From Trinickia mobilis (GTDB taxonomy: Bacteria > Pseudomonadota > Gammaproteobacteria > Burkholderiales > Burkholderiaceae), in NCBI RefSeq assembly GCF_017315705.1, contig NZ_JAFLRF010000013.1:1-64000 (forward strand): DNA of 64,000 bases. The letters run 5' to 3'. Below the pieces are notes generated by a model, which ran no database searches, had not been told where the DNA came from, and saw only the letters and a program-made list of their open reading frames with translations. Both the position numbers and the translations under genes were made by a program. This document shows positions 10,739-19,589 of the stretch, piece by piece. The number at the start of each line of letters is the position of its first letter. Within the stretch, counting starts at the first letter, position 1.

Positions 10739-10898
10739 GCGTGCGCTCCAGAGCGAGGTGGGGTTCCTGCAGCCAGGTGGGTGTGACGGCTATTGTGACG
10801 CGAATTGCGCCGAGCCGTGCGGTGTGGCGCGAGCGTGCCGGCGGCACGTTCGCTTCGCGCGCAGACGGCCTTGCACCATCTTCGCGCGTGCTTGGACT

Positions 10899-11771
10899 TC
10901 AGCGCGCGATCTGCCCCATGCGCCCGGTTTGGTAGTCGACGACGGCCTGGCGGATCTCGTCCTCGGTGTTCATCACGAACGGGCCGTACCGCACGACCGG
11001 TTCGTTCAGCGGCACCCCGCCAAGCAGCAGGACGTCGAGCGGCTCGCCGCCGGCGGCGAAGCTGACGGCATCGCCGTCGTTGTCGAACACGACCATCTGC
11101 CGGGCGGCGATCGTGCGCCGTTGGTCGCCGTAAAAGCCGCTGCCGGACAGCGGGTAGGCGAAGACGCGGTACTCGTGCGGCACCGGATGCACAACCGACG
11201 CCCCTGGCTGCAGCGTGAAGTGCTGATAGAGGATCGGCGTGCGCGTTTCGATCGCGGCGCTGACGCCGAACGCCTCGCCGGCGATCACCTTCACGCGCAC
11301 CTTGCCGTCGGCCGAGGTTGCAGTCGGAATGCCGGCCGACGGGATCTCCTGGTAACGCGGCGCGGTCATCTTGTCGCGGCGCGGCAGGTTCACCCACAGT
11401 TGTACGCCGTGCACGCGGCCCCCTGCGCGGGCGAGCGCCGGGTCGGGCATTTCGCTATGCACGACACCCGAGCCGGCCGTCATCCATTGGACGTCGCCTG
11501 CGCGCAAGGTGCCCGAATGACCGGCCGAATCGCGGTGTGCGAACTGGCCTTCGAGCGCGTAGGTCACGGTTTCGAAGCCGCGGTGCGGATGATCGGGCGC
11601 GCCCTTGGCCTCGCCCGGCGCGTAGTCGACCGGGCCCATTTCGTCGAGCAGCAGGAACGGATCGAAGTCCATCAGCATGCGGGTCGGAAACGGCCGATGG
11701 ACGACGAAACCGCCGCCTTCGATCGTGCGAACCGATGGAAAAGTGCGTTGGATCGTGCGAATCGTGGTCAT
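10899..11771 (-). CDS. Pirin family protein
   Basis: The 290-residue bicupin has pirin hallmarks. DHPHRGFETVTYALEGQ and HRDSAGHSG carry the metal-binding His residues of the N-terminal cupin, followed by QWMTAGSGVVHSE; the C-terminal cupin is less conserved. Bacterial pirins bind iron and some have quercetinase or redox-sensing activity. It is divergent from a LysR regulator with 122 bases between the starts, which suggests direct control by that regulator. Confidence 0.92.
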   Translation of the reverse strand: MTTIRTIQRTFPSVRTIEGGGFVVHRPFPTRMLMDFDPFLLLDEMGPVDYAPGEAKGAPDHPHRGFETVTYALEGQFAHRDSAGHSGTLRAGDVQWMTAGSGVVHSEMPDPALARAGGRVHGVQLWVNLPRRDKMTAPRYQEIPSAGIPTATSADGKVRVKVIAGEAFGVSAAIETRTPILYQHFTLQPGASVVHPVPHEYRVFAYPLSGSGFYGDQRRTIAARQMVVFDNDGDAVSFAAGGEPLDVLLLGGVPLNEPVVRYGPFVMNTEDEIRQAVVDYQTGRMGQIAR

Positions 11772-11893
11772 GAAAGGTCACCTGAAAATACGGGAATAGC
11801 ATCATTTTTGAAACACAAGGCTATTATATGGACCGATTCACGCCTTTCTAGCCGCCCTCCGGCAATGGATTGTTCTATCAACGGAACGATGAG

Positions 11894-12895
11894 ATGAAAC
11901 TGGATCAGCACAACCTGAATGACCTGATGTATTTCTCGCAGGTCGTCGAGCATGGCGGCTTTTCGGCGGCCGAGCGCGTGCTCGGCATTTCGAAATCGCG
12001 CTTGTCGCGGCGCCTCTCCGAGTTGGAGGCGTCGCTCGGCGTGCGGCTTTTGCAGCGCTCGACGCGCAAGCTCGCGCTCACCGAAGCCGGACAGCTGTTC
12101 TACCAGCATTGCCGGGCGATGCTGTCCGAGGCGGAAGCCGCCGTGAACGTCGTCCAGCAGATGCGAACGTCGCCGCGCGGCACGGTGCGCGTCAGCGTGC
12201 CGGTCACGGTGTCGCAGACGCTCCTGTCGAGCATCCTGCCCGAGTTCATGCATCGCTATCCGGAGGTGCGGGTCGTGATGCGCGTGACGAACCGCGTGAT
12301 CGATCTGTACGAGGATTCGGTCGATGTCGCGCTGCGCGTGCGCTCGGATCCGCCGGAGAGCGCGAATATCGTCGTGCGGCCGCTGTGGCGCACCGAACAG
12401 ATGCTGGTCGGCGCACCGAGTCTTTTGAGCCAGAATTCGCCGCCGCTCGTGCCGTCCGATCTCGAGCGTTTCGAAACGCTCGATACACCGAGCTCCGACG
12501 GGCGCTACGCGTTTCATCTGATTTCACCGGACGGCACGCATCACGTGCATGAGCACGAGCCGCGTCTCGTGACGGCGGACTTGATGACGATACGCGAGGC
12601 TGCCCTCGCCGGCGTGGGCATTGCGGCGCTGCCGGCGATGATGTACGGGGCGGCACTGCGCTCCGGCCAATTGTCGCCGGTGATGCCGGGCTGGACCTTG
12701 CCGATGCCTCAGCTCTACGCCGTGTTCGTGTCGCGCCAGGGGATGGTGCCGGCGGTGCGCGCGTTCGTCGATTACCTCGTCGAGATGCTCGACGAGCGCA
12801 AGCTGGCGGCGATCGAGTGTCCCGAGGGCCGGCAAGCGGACATCCAGCGCGAGTTTTCTGCGGCGAGCGACACGCCCGAAAAAATCGCGCCGTAA
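11894..12895 (+). CDS. LysR family transcriptional regulator
   Basis: The 333-residue protein begins with a winged helix-turn-helix (LNDLMYFSQVVEHGGFSAAE, then ISKSRLSRRLSELE) and continues into a LysR substrate-binding domain from about residue 90. The ATG at 11894 places the HTH at the usual distance from the N-terminus; an in-frame start at 11870 is less likely. Its divergent placement from the pirin gene implies autoregulation and control of pirin. The inducer is unknown. Confidence 0.9.
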   Translation: MKLDQHNLNDLMYFSQVVEHGGFSAAERVLGISKSRLSRRLSELEASLGVRLLQRSTRKLALTEAGQLFYQHCRAMLSEAEAAVNVVQQMRTSPRGTVRVSVPVTVSQTLLSSILPEFMHRYPEVRVVMRVTNRVIDLYEDSVDVALRVRSDPPESANIVVRPLWRTEQMLVGAPSLLSQNSPPLVPSDLERFETLDTPSSDGRYAFHLISPDGTHHVHEHEPRLVTADLMTIREAALAGVGIAALPAMMYGAALRSGQLSPVMPGWTLPMPQLYAVFVSRQGMVPAVRAFVDYLVEMLDERKLAAIECPEGRQADIQREFSAASDTPEKIAP

Positions 12896-13060
12896 CACGC
12901 CGTTCTCGAAGGTGAAAACCAGGACTCTCGGCACCGTTGCGTGGCGAAAATCGGTTTTGCCATTTAAGCGTCTTCGGCGATCAGTAGTTTCAATGGGCGT
13001 TTTCTTGAATGCGCGCGCGGCGCCGCCTATATTGAAATCCCTTTCGCAGTGGAGATTCCG

Positions 13061-13174
13061 GTGCGGAAATTGATGGCTGCTCTTATAGCGAGCCTGATAG
13101 GGCTGATCGCGCTGTCCGTGACGACCACGGCTGTCGCATGCGGTGACTCTACGAGCTACTCCGATGGCAAGTGA
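13061..13174 (+). CDS. Small putative lipoprotein or secreted peptide (37 aa)
   Basis: A GTG at 13061 is preceded by GGAG at 13051-13054 with ideal spacing. The reading frame gives 37 residues: Lys/Arg, a hydrophobic core, then TAVAC, resembling a lipobox, and a short polar tail ending SYSDGK. A strong Rho-independent terminator follows 34 bases after the stop, which supports a real transcription unit. I do not recognise the peptide. Confidence 0.5.
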   Translation: MRKLMAALIASLIGLIALSVTTTAVACGDSTSYSDGK

Positions 13175-13207
13175 GCCCGACGCCCGAAGGCGCTGCGCGC
13201 GCAAGAC

Positions 13208-13239
13208 AAAAGGCCCTCATCTGACGATGAGGGCCTTTT
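13208..13239 (+). terminator. Strong Rho-independent terminator
   Basis: A perfect 14-bp stem (13208-13221 with 13226-13239) with a 4-base loop ends in TTTT. It lies downstream of the 37-codon frame. Confidence 0.85.
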
Positions 13240-13247
13240 ACTTTGTC

Positions 13248-13305
13248 GACCCGAGTTAGCGCTTCGGCACTGACTCCGACCCCATTCAAAGCACTTACTC
13301 GGGTC
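13248..13305. repeat. Palindromic intergenic repeat, copy A
   Basis: The element starts GACCCGAGT and ends ACTCGGGTC, so its ends form a 9-bp inverted repeat, with AGCGCTTCGGCACTGACTCC inside. A closely related copy is at 17767-17825. It lies between the small lipoprotein terminator and the exbD end. It looks like a REP-type element. Confidence 0.75.
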
Positions 13306-13421
13306 CCCTGCAACGCCGGGCGCCGAAAAACGCGCGATTTTCCGGCTGCAATGGCTTCGAGCGATGCCTTCCGCTGTTCGATACAGCGCCCTCTGCGCGC
13401 TCGTTAGCGCGATGTCGCGGA

Positions 13422-13841
13422 CTACTTCGTCTTCGGCTCGGTCACGAAGCCGATCTTTGTCAGCCCGCCCGCCTGCGCGGCGGACATCACATCGGCGACG
13501 CGCTCATACGGCACCTTGCGGTCCGCGCGCAAATGCAGCTCCGGCTGCGGATTGGCCTGGGCGGCCCGCGCGATATCCGCGCGCAACACGTCGTCGGTGA
13601 CCGGCTTGTCGTCCCAGAGAAGAGTACCGTCTGCCTGGACCGATATCGTCACGTGCGAGGGCTTCGTGTCCTCCTTCTGGCTGCTCGCGCGCGGCAGGTC
13701 GATTTTCACCGCGTGATGGATCGCCGGGATCGTCACGAGGAAGATGATCAGGAGAACCAACATCACGTCGACGAGCGGCGTCATGTTGATTTCGTTCATC
13801 AGGCCGTCGTCATCGTCGTCGGCGAATGCGTTCATTGCCAT
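13422..13841 (-). CDS. exbD: Biopolymer transport protein ExbD
   Basis: The 139-residue protein has one N-terminal membrane segment after NEINMTPLVDVMLVLLIIFL, containing the conserved Asp (LVDVMLVLLI) that takes part in proton movement, and a periplasmic domain. ExbB and ExbD form the proton-driven motor that energises TonB for siderophore and heme receptors. ATG 13841 has a GAGGCG upstream. It is the last gene of tonB-exbB-exbD, 14 bases after exbB. Confidence 0.93.
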   Translation of the reverse strand: MAMNAFADDDDDGLMNEINMTPLVDVMLVLLIIFLVTIPAIHHAVKIDLPRASSQKEDTKPSHVTISVQADGTLLWDDKPVTDDVLRADIARAAQANPQPELHLRADRKVPYERVADVMSAAQAGGLTKIGFVTEPKTK

Positions 13842-13854
13842 CGTCGCCTCGCAC

Positions 13855-14583
13855 TCAGTTCGTGCGTGCGGCAAGTCGCAGGCCGTCGCGCGTCGCGGAC
13901 GCAACGTGCGAGCCGGTCACGAAATACGCGTGCAGACCGTGCGCGAAACGGCGCAGCTTGCCGACGACGCTCTTGTTCGCACGGGTCAGCGCGTTATAGC
14001 CGAGCACCGCGGGGATCGCGACGAAGAGGCCGAGCGCGGTCATGATGAGCGATTCGCCGACCGGACCCGCGACCTGATCGATCGAGGTCTGCCCCGTTGC
14101 ACCGATGACGAGGAGGGCGTGATAGATGCCCCATACCGTGCCGAACAGGCCGACGAACGGCGCGACGCTGCCAATCGACGCGAGGACGGCCAGGCCGCTT
14201 TGCATGCACGCGATGCCGTCGTCCATCGTGTCCTTCAGGCAGCGCGTGATCCAGTCCGACACGTCCATCTTGTCGTGCAAATGCGGTTGCGTCTGATGAT
14301 GGTGATCGACCGCCTCCTGGCCCGACAGCGCGAGCGCGAGAAACGGGTTGCCGCTCGCGCTTGACGACGATGCGCCGAGCTTCTTGATGCCGTCCGAGAA
14401 ATCTCCGGAATGCCAGAACGCCTGCTCGGCGTTCTTCGTGAGGCGCTTCAGTCGAATCACGTTCATGCCCTTGATGACGATCACGCACCACGACAAGACC
14501 GACATGAAGATCAGCGCGACCGCGATGCCGCGCGTCACGAAATCTCCTTGCACCCAAACGTGCGAAAAACCGTAGTTCTGCAT
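13855..14583 (-). CDS. exbB: ExbB/MotA/TolQ proton channel protein
   Basis: The 242-residue protein has three membrane segments: residues about 15-38, and a pair around 130-155 and 170-195 with the MotA/TolQ signature ASIGSVAPFVGLFGTVWGIYH. A threonine-rich pore segment follows (ESLIMTALGLFVAIPAVLGY). It partners ExbD and TonB at the inner membrane to use the proton gradient for outer-membrane uptake. It sits 25 bases after tonB. Confidence 0.93.
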   Translation of the reverse strand: MQNYGFSHVWVQGDFVTRGIAVALIFMSVLSWCVIVIKGMNVIRLKRLTKNAEQAFWHSGDFSDGIKKLGASSSSASGNPFLALALSGQEAVDHHHQTQPHLHDKMDVSDWITRCLKDTMDDGIACMQSGLAVLASIGSVAPFVGLFGTVWGIYHALLVIGATGQTSIDQVAGPVGESLIMTALGLFVAIPAVLGYNALTRANKSVVGKLRRFAHGLHAYFVTGSHVASATRDGLRLAARTN

Positions 14584-14608
14584 CTCAAGTCCTTTTCTTC
14601 TTTTCCAA

Positions 14609-15364
14609 TCAATCGTTAAAGCCGAACGTGAACGGCTGCGTATAGGCCGCGCGCATCGATGTGCCGTTTTCCACGTACGGGCGGCAGGCGCTCGCGCGCA
14701 TCGCGGCCATGGCGGCCTCGTCGAGGCGCGAAAAGCCGCTGCTCTTTTTCAGTTCGACGTCCTCGATCTTGCCGGTCAGTCCGACCACGAACCGCACGTA
14801 CGCAGTGCCCGCTTCGCCGCGGCGCTGCGACAGCGCCGGGTAGGCCGGCTTCGTGATGTCGCAATCAAGGTGAGCGACGTCCTTCGGCGCCGCGATCGCG
14901 AGCGTCTCGCGGCCTGTTGCGGGCGCTGCGGGAGCGGCGGTTGCCGGGCCCGCAGGCGCTGCGCCGGCAGACGCGGGCGTCGCGGGCGGCGCAGGTTCGG
15001 AGGGTGCACGCTCGTATGGCGATGGCGTGGCGGCTTGCGGCAGCGGCTCGGACTTCGTCTTCGGAATCGGCGTGGGCTTCGGTTCGACCTTCGGTTTGAC
15101 GCGCGGCACGGGCGGCGCCGGTGTTGGCGCCGGCGCAGTCGACTGCAGCGCGGCGGGTGCCGCAGGAGCAGGGCTCAGCAATTCGGCGGTAATCGAGCGC
15201 GATTCGAGCGGGCGCAGCGGCGGCTCGTTTCGGATCGTAACCAGGAGGGCGATCAGCGCGGCGTGAAGCAGCACCACGACGGTGACCGCCGAGACCACAC
15301 GGGGACTCATTGTTGTAAGCGCCGCCGACGATGCGCCGACGGTAACGGAAGGCTGACCCTGCAT
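14609..15364 (-). CDS. tonB: TonB energy-transducing protein
   Basis: The protein is about 251 residues, with an N-terminal membrane anchor (VVSAVTVVVLLHAALIALL), a long Pro/Ala/Lys-rich spacer with VKPKVEPKPTPIPKTKSEP spanning the periplasm, and a C-terminal TonB domain (PALSQRRGEAGTAYVRFVV, SGFSRLDEAAMAAMRASAC). It links the ExbBD motor to outer-membrane receptors. The start is uncertain: ATG 15364 is given, ATG 15310 would also keep the anchor. Neither has a clear Shine-Dalgarno. Confidence 0.92.
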   Translation of the reverse strand: MQGQPSVTVGASSAALTTMSPRVVSAVTVVVLLHAALIALLVTIRNEPPLRPLESRSITAELLSPAPAAPAALQSTAPAPTPAPPVPRVKPKVEPKPTPIPKTKSEPLPQAATPSPYERAPSEPAPPATPASAGAAPAGPATAAPAAPATGRETLAIAAPKDVAHLDCDITKPAYPALSQRRGEAGTAYVRFVVGLTGKIEDVELKKSSGFSRLDEAAMAAMRASACRPYVENGTSMRAAYTQPFTFGFND

Positions 15365-15424
15365 GTTAACTGGGTTGGGCAAAGGCGCAAACGACGCCCG
15401 CGCCGAACCTTGCGCTAAATCGCG

Positions 15425-15487
15425 TCATTTTCGAAATATCAAGAGGGAGATACCTAAAGTCACCACGAAACCAATCAGCAATTCCAT
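15425..15487 (-). CDS. 20-residue single-span membrane protein between bfd and tonB
   Basis: An ATG at 15487 preceded by a perfect AAGGAG (spacing 6) opens a 20-codon frame ending at TGA 15425. The peptide is MELL, then a hydrophobic stretch GFVVTLGISLLIF, then RK, so a single membrane segment with a positive C-terminus. It lies between bfd and tonB on the same strand, inside a probable Fur-regulated transcript. I do not know a named family for it. Confidence 0.6.
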   Translation of the reverse strand: MELLIGFVVTLGISLLIFRK

Positions 15488-15650
15488 CTCAGACTCCTTG
15501 AGGAATGAGCGGTCGCTGGCTAGTGCGAGACTGGCTTGCTGACAGGAGGTGAAGCGAAAACCAGGCGAGGAGATGCCGCGTACGGCCCGGCTGGAAAAGC
15601 GCGGCTGGCGTTGCGGCGACGCCGGCTTGGACGTTAGCGTATGAAGGCGA

Positions 15651-15887
15651 TCAAGCGGCCTTGCGCTCGTAGAAGGCCACCGGGGCCGCTCGCGTGTGAT
15701 GCTCGACGCCGCAATGGCTTTGGCAGACGCCGCTTTGCGCCATGACGTCGCGCACGGATTCCTCGCACTTGCCGCAGCAGGTGGCAACGCCCAGCTCGAA
15801 CTGAAGCTCGTCGAAGGTATCGACACCCTCAGCGATAGCGGCGCGGATCTTCCGGTCGGAAACAGACTTGCACACGCAGACGATCAT
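15651..15887 (-). CDS. bfd: Bacterioferritin-associated ferredoxin
   Basis: The 78-residue protein starts MIVCVCKSVSDRKI and contains CCGKCEESV, giving the C-x-C and C-x2-C ligands of the [2Fe-2S] cluster in the BFD-like fold. Bfd reduces ferric iron in bacterioferritin so that it can be released. A strong Fur-like box lies 26 bases before the start. The bacterioferritin gene is about 1.3 kb away. The C-terminal extension after the second Cys pair is longer than in the 64-residue E. coli protein. Confidence 0.92.
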   Translation of the reverse strand: MIVCVCKSVSDRKIRAAIAEGVDTFDELQFELGVATCCGKCEESVRDVMAQSGVCQSHCGVEHHTRAAPVAFYERKAA

Positions 15888-15912
15888 GATTAATTAGTAC
15901 GATAGCTAACGT

Positions 15913-15934
15913 TAATGCGAATTATTATCATTAT
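15913..15934 (-). promoter_or_regulatory. Fur box upstream of bfd
   Basis: On the minus strand the site reads ATAATGATAATAATTCGCAT, very close to the Fur consensus GATAATGATAATCATTATC. It overlaps an AT-rich promoter region just upstream of bfd and probably governs bfd and perhaps the genes that follow it. Confidence 0.85.
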
Positions 15935-16091
15935 GTTCGAGCCGCTTGGCAAGCTGCGAAGCTGGTTTTTTTGTAACAAAGCTGGGTGGCTGGCAGGGTT
16001 ACTGCAGCGAGCGGCGGCCGTGCGATGTCACGCCGCGTAGCGACGATGCGGGGTACAGCGGGGTCGGATCATTCGGCCGACCGGTGGCCGG

Positions 16092-16997
16092 TCAAGCGGC
16101 TTGCGACGCCGTCGAGGCAGTTCGTCGCGACGGCACGTGAACGCGCTCGACCGGCGCGTCGAAGCCGAGCAGCGTGCTTGCCAGCTGGCGCAGATGTTCG
16201 CCGTCGCCGGTCGAGCAGAAGCGGGGCAGCGCCGGCGTCGTGGCGGCTTCGGCCGCAGCTGCGCGCAGGCCGTTCGCGTCGAGCACGCGCTCGAGCTGCC
16301 GGGCAATGGCGACGCTCGTGTCGATCAGCATGAGACGGTCGCCGACGATGTCGCGAATCACGCGATCGAAGAACGGGTAGTGCGTGCAGCCGAGCACGAG
16401 GGTATCGGCGCCGGCGTCGAGCATCGGATCCAGATAACGCTTGAGCAATGCGCGCACCTCGGCCGAGTCGACATCGCAACGCTCGATGGCTTCCACGAGG
16501 CCATGCCCGGGCTGGCACAGGAAACGGCAATCGCCGGCGTGGCGTTCCTGCAGTGCCAGGAAGCGAGCGCTCCTCAACGTGACCTGCGTGGCCAGCACGC
16601 CGGCCACCCGCGCCTTCGACTGCAGCGCGGCAGGCTTGATGCCCGGCTCCACGCCGACGAGCGGAATCGCAAGCCGCTCGCGCACGAGCGAGATCGCTTG
16701 CGCAGTCGCAGTATTGCATGCCACCACGAGCGCCTTCGCGCCCTGCGAGACCAGCCATTCGCCGATCGCGAGCGTGCGGTCGGCGATGAAGTCGTCGTCG
16801 CGCTGACCGTACGGCGCGTAAGCCGAATCGGCGACGTAGATGAGCGCTTCATCGGGCAGTTGCGCACGCACGGCGCGCAGCACGGACAGGCCGCCGAGGC
16901 CCGAATCGAAGATGCCGACAGGCGCCGGCGAGCGGCCGATAGCGTCGGTCGAAACTCGCGCGGACCCGCTGGCGGGCGTGTCGTGCGGTGCGGTCAT
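16092..16997 (-). CDS. murI: Glutamate racemase
   Basis: The protein (301 residues from ATG 16997) has GIFDSGLGGLSVLRAV, VACNTATAQA with the first catalytic Cys, and LGCTHYPFF with the second Cys and the conserved His. It interconverts L- and D-glutamate for peptidoglycan synthesis in the cytoplasm. An upstream in-frame start at 17069 would add 24 unconserved residues, and neither start has a clear Shine-Dalgarno. It lies between bfd and bfr. Confidence 0.95.
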   Translation of the reverse strand: MTAPHDTPASGSARVSTDAIGRSPAPVGIFDSGLGGLSVLRAVRAQLPDEALIYVADSAYAPYGQRDDDFIADRTLAIGEWLVSQGAKALVVACNTATAQAISLVRERLAIPLVGVEPGIKPAALQSKARVAGVLATQVTLRSARFLALQERHAGDCRFLCQPGHGLVEAIERCDVDSAEVRALLKRYLDPMLDAGADTLVLGCTHYPFFDRVIRDIVGDRLMLIDTSVAIARQLERVLDANGLRAAAAEAATTPALPRFCSTGDGEHLRQLASTLLGFDAPVERVHVPSRRTASTASQAA

Positions 16998-17156
16998 ATG
17001 GGCGTGCGGCGGATAGGGGTAGGGCCAAGCATGGATCGCGCCGTACCCGCTCCCGTGCGCGGGCAGCACCGCAACGCCGAAGCGTGGCGAGACACGCTTC
17101 GGCGCGCCGGACGGCGCACGAAAACAGACACGAGCGGGAATGTTACCAGCTTGGAC

Positions 17157-17639
17157 TTACGATTCGTCCGCGCCGCCCATGGCGGACTGCTGGTAGTTCT
17201 GGATGCCGACTTTGTCGATGAGATCGAGCTGGGTTTCTAGCCAGTCGATGTGCTCTTCGGTGTCGTCGAGAATCTTCACGAAGATCTCGCGCGAAATGAA
17301 ATCGCGAACGGATTCGCAATAGGCGACGGCTTCCTTGCACGTGCCCTGGGAAATCTGCTCGAGCTTCAGATCGCACTCGAGGATCTCCTTCGTTTCTTCG
17401 CCGATCAGGAGCTTATGCAAGTCTTGCAGGTTCGGCAGGCCGTCGAGCATGAAAATGCGTTCGATGAGCCAGTCGGCATGCTTCATCTCGCCGATCGATT
17501 CGTCGTACTCATGCTTGCCGAGCTTATCGAGCCCCCAGTGCTTGTACATCCGTGCGTGCAGGAAGTATTGGTTGATGGCGGTCAACTCGTTCTTCAACTG
17601 GGCGTTCAGATATTCGATGACCTTTTTATCGCCTTGCAT
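17157..17639 (-). CDS. bfr: Bacterioferritin
   Basis: The 160-residue protein starts [20 protein letters not shown] and has the ferroxidase-centre residues in [29 protein letters not shown] and [11 protein letters not shown]. The heme-ligating Met is expected near position 52; [11 protein letters not shown] is visible there. It forms the 24-mer that stores iron. Start ATG 17639 has AAGGA upstream; the longer frame from 17867 would cross the palindromic repeat and has no support. Its partner bfd is nearby. Confidence 0.95.
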   Translation of the reverse strand: MQGDKKVIEYLNAQLKNELTAINQYFLHARMYKHWGLDKLGKHEYDESIGEMKHADWLIERIFMLDGLPNLQDLHKLLIGEETKEILECDLKLEQISQGTCKEAVAYCESVRDFISREIFVKILDDTEEHIDWLETQLDLIDKVGIQNYQQSAMGGADES

Positions 17640-17766
17640 AATTGTTCCTTGTGGGGGGTGACTTCGACTACCAACGATAAACGCTGGGGAAAAAAAAGCC
17701 AAGACCGAAGTCTTTCGTTGACCGAAAGGGAGAGGGGGCGGCCGCGCGGCGCGCAGCGTTGCATGG

Positions 17767-17825
17767 GACCCGAGTAAGTGCTGAAGCACTAACTCCAGCC
17801 GACAGCTGAAGCGCTTACTCGGGTC
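17767..17825. repeat. Palindromic intergenic repeat, copy B
   Basis: It begins GACCCGAGTAAGTGCTGAAG and ends GCGCTTACTCGGGTC, and pairs end to end. It matches copy A (13248-13305) over most of its length, including GCACTNACTCC. The two copies flank unrelated genes. Confidence 0.75.
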
Positions 17826-17830
17826 GACAT

Positions 17831-17860
17831 AAAAAAAGCCAGGCCGAGCGGCCTGGCTTT
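17831..17860 (-). terminator. Rho-independent terminator of the fumarase gene
   Basis: On the minus strand an 11-bp stem (17850-17860 with 17835-17845) with a 4-base loop is followed by seven T residues, 21 bases after the fumarase stop. Confidence 0.9.
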
Positions 17861-17880
17861 CGTTCAACAGGCAAGCAGCA

Positions 17881-19404
17881 TCAAGCGACAGCGACCGGAA
17901 TCTTGCCGATCTTCGCCTGCCATTCCTTCGGGCCGGTCTGGTGCACCGACGTGCCGTTGGAATCGACTGCCACTGTTACCGGCATATCGACGACGTCGAA
18001 TTCGTAGATCGCTTCCATGCCGAGGTCTTCGAACGCAAGGACCTTCGCTTTGCGAATCGCTTTCGACACGAGATAGGCTGCGCCGCCCACAGCCATCAGG
18101 TAGGCGGCCTTGTGCTTCTTGATCGCCTCGATCGCGACCGGGCCGCGCTCGGCCTTGCCGATCATCGAAATGAGACCCGTTTGCGCGAGCATCGTCTCGG
18201 TGAACTTGTCCATGCGCGTTGCGGTGGTGGGGCCTGCCGGGCCGACCGCTTCGTCCCGCACCGGATCGACCGGGCCCACGTAATAGATCACGCGGTTCGT
18301 GAAATCGACCGGCAGCTTCTCGCCCTTCGCGAGCATGTCGGCGATGCGCTTGTGCGCGGCGTCGCGGCCCGTGAGCATCTTGCCCGAGAGCAAGAGCGTC
18401 TGGCCCGGCTTCCAGCCCGCGACGTCTTCGGGCGTGAGCGTGTTGAGGTCGACGCGCTGGCTCGTTTCCGTGTTCGGCTGCCACGTGACTTTCGGCCATG
18501 CGTCGAGCGGCGGCGCATCGAGCTTGGCGGCACCCGTGCCGTCGAGCGTGAAGTGCGCGTGGCGCGTCGCCGCGCAGTTCGGGATGATCGCGATCGGCTT
18601 CGAAGCGGCGTGCGTCGGCGCGGCCATGATCTTCACGTCGAGCACCGTCGACAAACCGCCCAGGCCCTGCGCGCCGATCCCGAGCGCATTGACCTTCTCG
18701 TGCAGCTCGACACGCAGTGCTTCGATCCAGTCCAGCGGGCCGCGCGCGATGATCTCCTGAATGTCGATCGGGTCCATCAGCGACTCCTTCGCCATGACCA
18801 TCGCCTTCTCCGCAGTGCCGCCGATGCCGATGCCGAGCATGCCCGGCGGACACCAGCCGGCGCCCATCGTCGGCACGGTCTTGAGCACCCAGTCGACGAT
18901 CGAATCGGACGGGTTCAGCATGGCGAACTTCGACTTGTTCTCCGAACCGCCGCCTTTCGCCGCGACCTGCACGTCGACCTTGTCGCCCGGCACGATCTCG
19001 TAGTGAACGACGGCGGGGGTATTGTCTTTCGTGTTCTTGCGCGCGCCTTCGGGCGGGCTCACGATCGACGCGCGCAGCACGTTGTCCGGATTCAGGTAAC
19101 CGCGGCGCACGCCTTCGTTGATCATGTCGGTGACGCCCATCGTCGCGCCGTCCCAACGCACGTCCATGCCGACCTTCACGAACACCGTGACGATGCCGGT
19201 GTCCTGGCAGATCGGCCGGTGGCCTTCGGCGCACATGCGGCTGTTGGTCAGGATCTGCGCGATGGCGTCTTTGGCGGCCGGGCTCTCTTCGAGCTCATAC
19301 GCGCGGCCAAGCGCCTGGATGTAGTCGAGCGGGTGGTAGTAGCTGATGTACTGGAGCGAATCCGCAATGCTCTGGATCAGGTCTTCCTGTTTGATGACGG
19401 TCAT
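17881..19404 (-). CDS. fumA: Fumarate hydratase, class I (4Fe-4S)
   Basis: The 507-residue protein is a single-chain class I fumarase, reversibly hydrating fumarate to malate in the TCA cycle. The N-terminal alpha-type domain has [17 protein letters not shown], with the first cluster Cys. The beta-type domain begins near residue 330 and carries the catalytic block [20 protein letters not shown]. The iron-sulfur cluster makes it oxygen-sensitive. It is convergent with nothing nearby and has its own terminator. Confidence 0.94.
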   Translation of the reverse strand: MTVIKQEDLIQSIADSLQYISYYHPLDYIQALGRAYELEESPAAKDAIAQILTNSRMCAEGHRPICQDTGIVTVFVKVGMDVRWDGATMGVTDMINEGVRRGYLNPDNVLRASIVSPPEGARKNTKDNTPAVVHYEIVPGDKVDVQVAAKGGGSENKSKFAMLNPSDSIVDWVLKTVPTMGAGWCPPGMLGIGIGGTAEKAMVMAKESLMDPIDIQEIIARGPLDWIEALRVELHEKVNALGIGAQGLGGLSTVLDVKIMAAPTHAASKPIAIIPNCAATRHAHFTLDGTGAAKLDAPPLDAWPKVTWQPNTETSQRVDLNTLTPEDVAGWKPGQTLLLSGKMLTGRDAAHKRIADMLAKGEKLPVDFTNRVIYYVGPVDPVRDEAVGPAGPTTATRMDKFTETMLAQTGLISMIGKAERGPVAIEAIKKHKAAYLMAVGGAAYLVSKAIRKAKVLAFEDLGMEAIYEFDVVDMPVTVAVDSNGTSVHQTGPKEWQAKIGKIPVAVA

Positions 19405-19589
19405 GGCTTGGGCTCAGTGGGGACAAGAGGCTTCGTAATTCAGGCAACTTCCTTGGACAGCTCCGGCGCCTCTGACGGGCGCTCCTCTTCGTGGTCATGG
19501 CGCCGCCGCGGCCGGGCGCGGCGCGGCGGGCGGGAACTGAAAAAAAGCGCGTCATTGTACCGCGCCGATGATTATTTCCGCTTCGGCGC

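Noticed and set aside
15425-15826. 133-codon frame ending in the 20-residue membrane peptide
   Set aside because: The first two thirds are a shadow of bfd in another frame; only the last 20 codons have their own start and Shine-Dalgarno.
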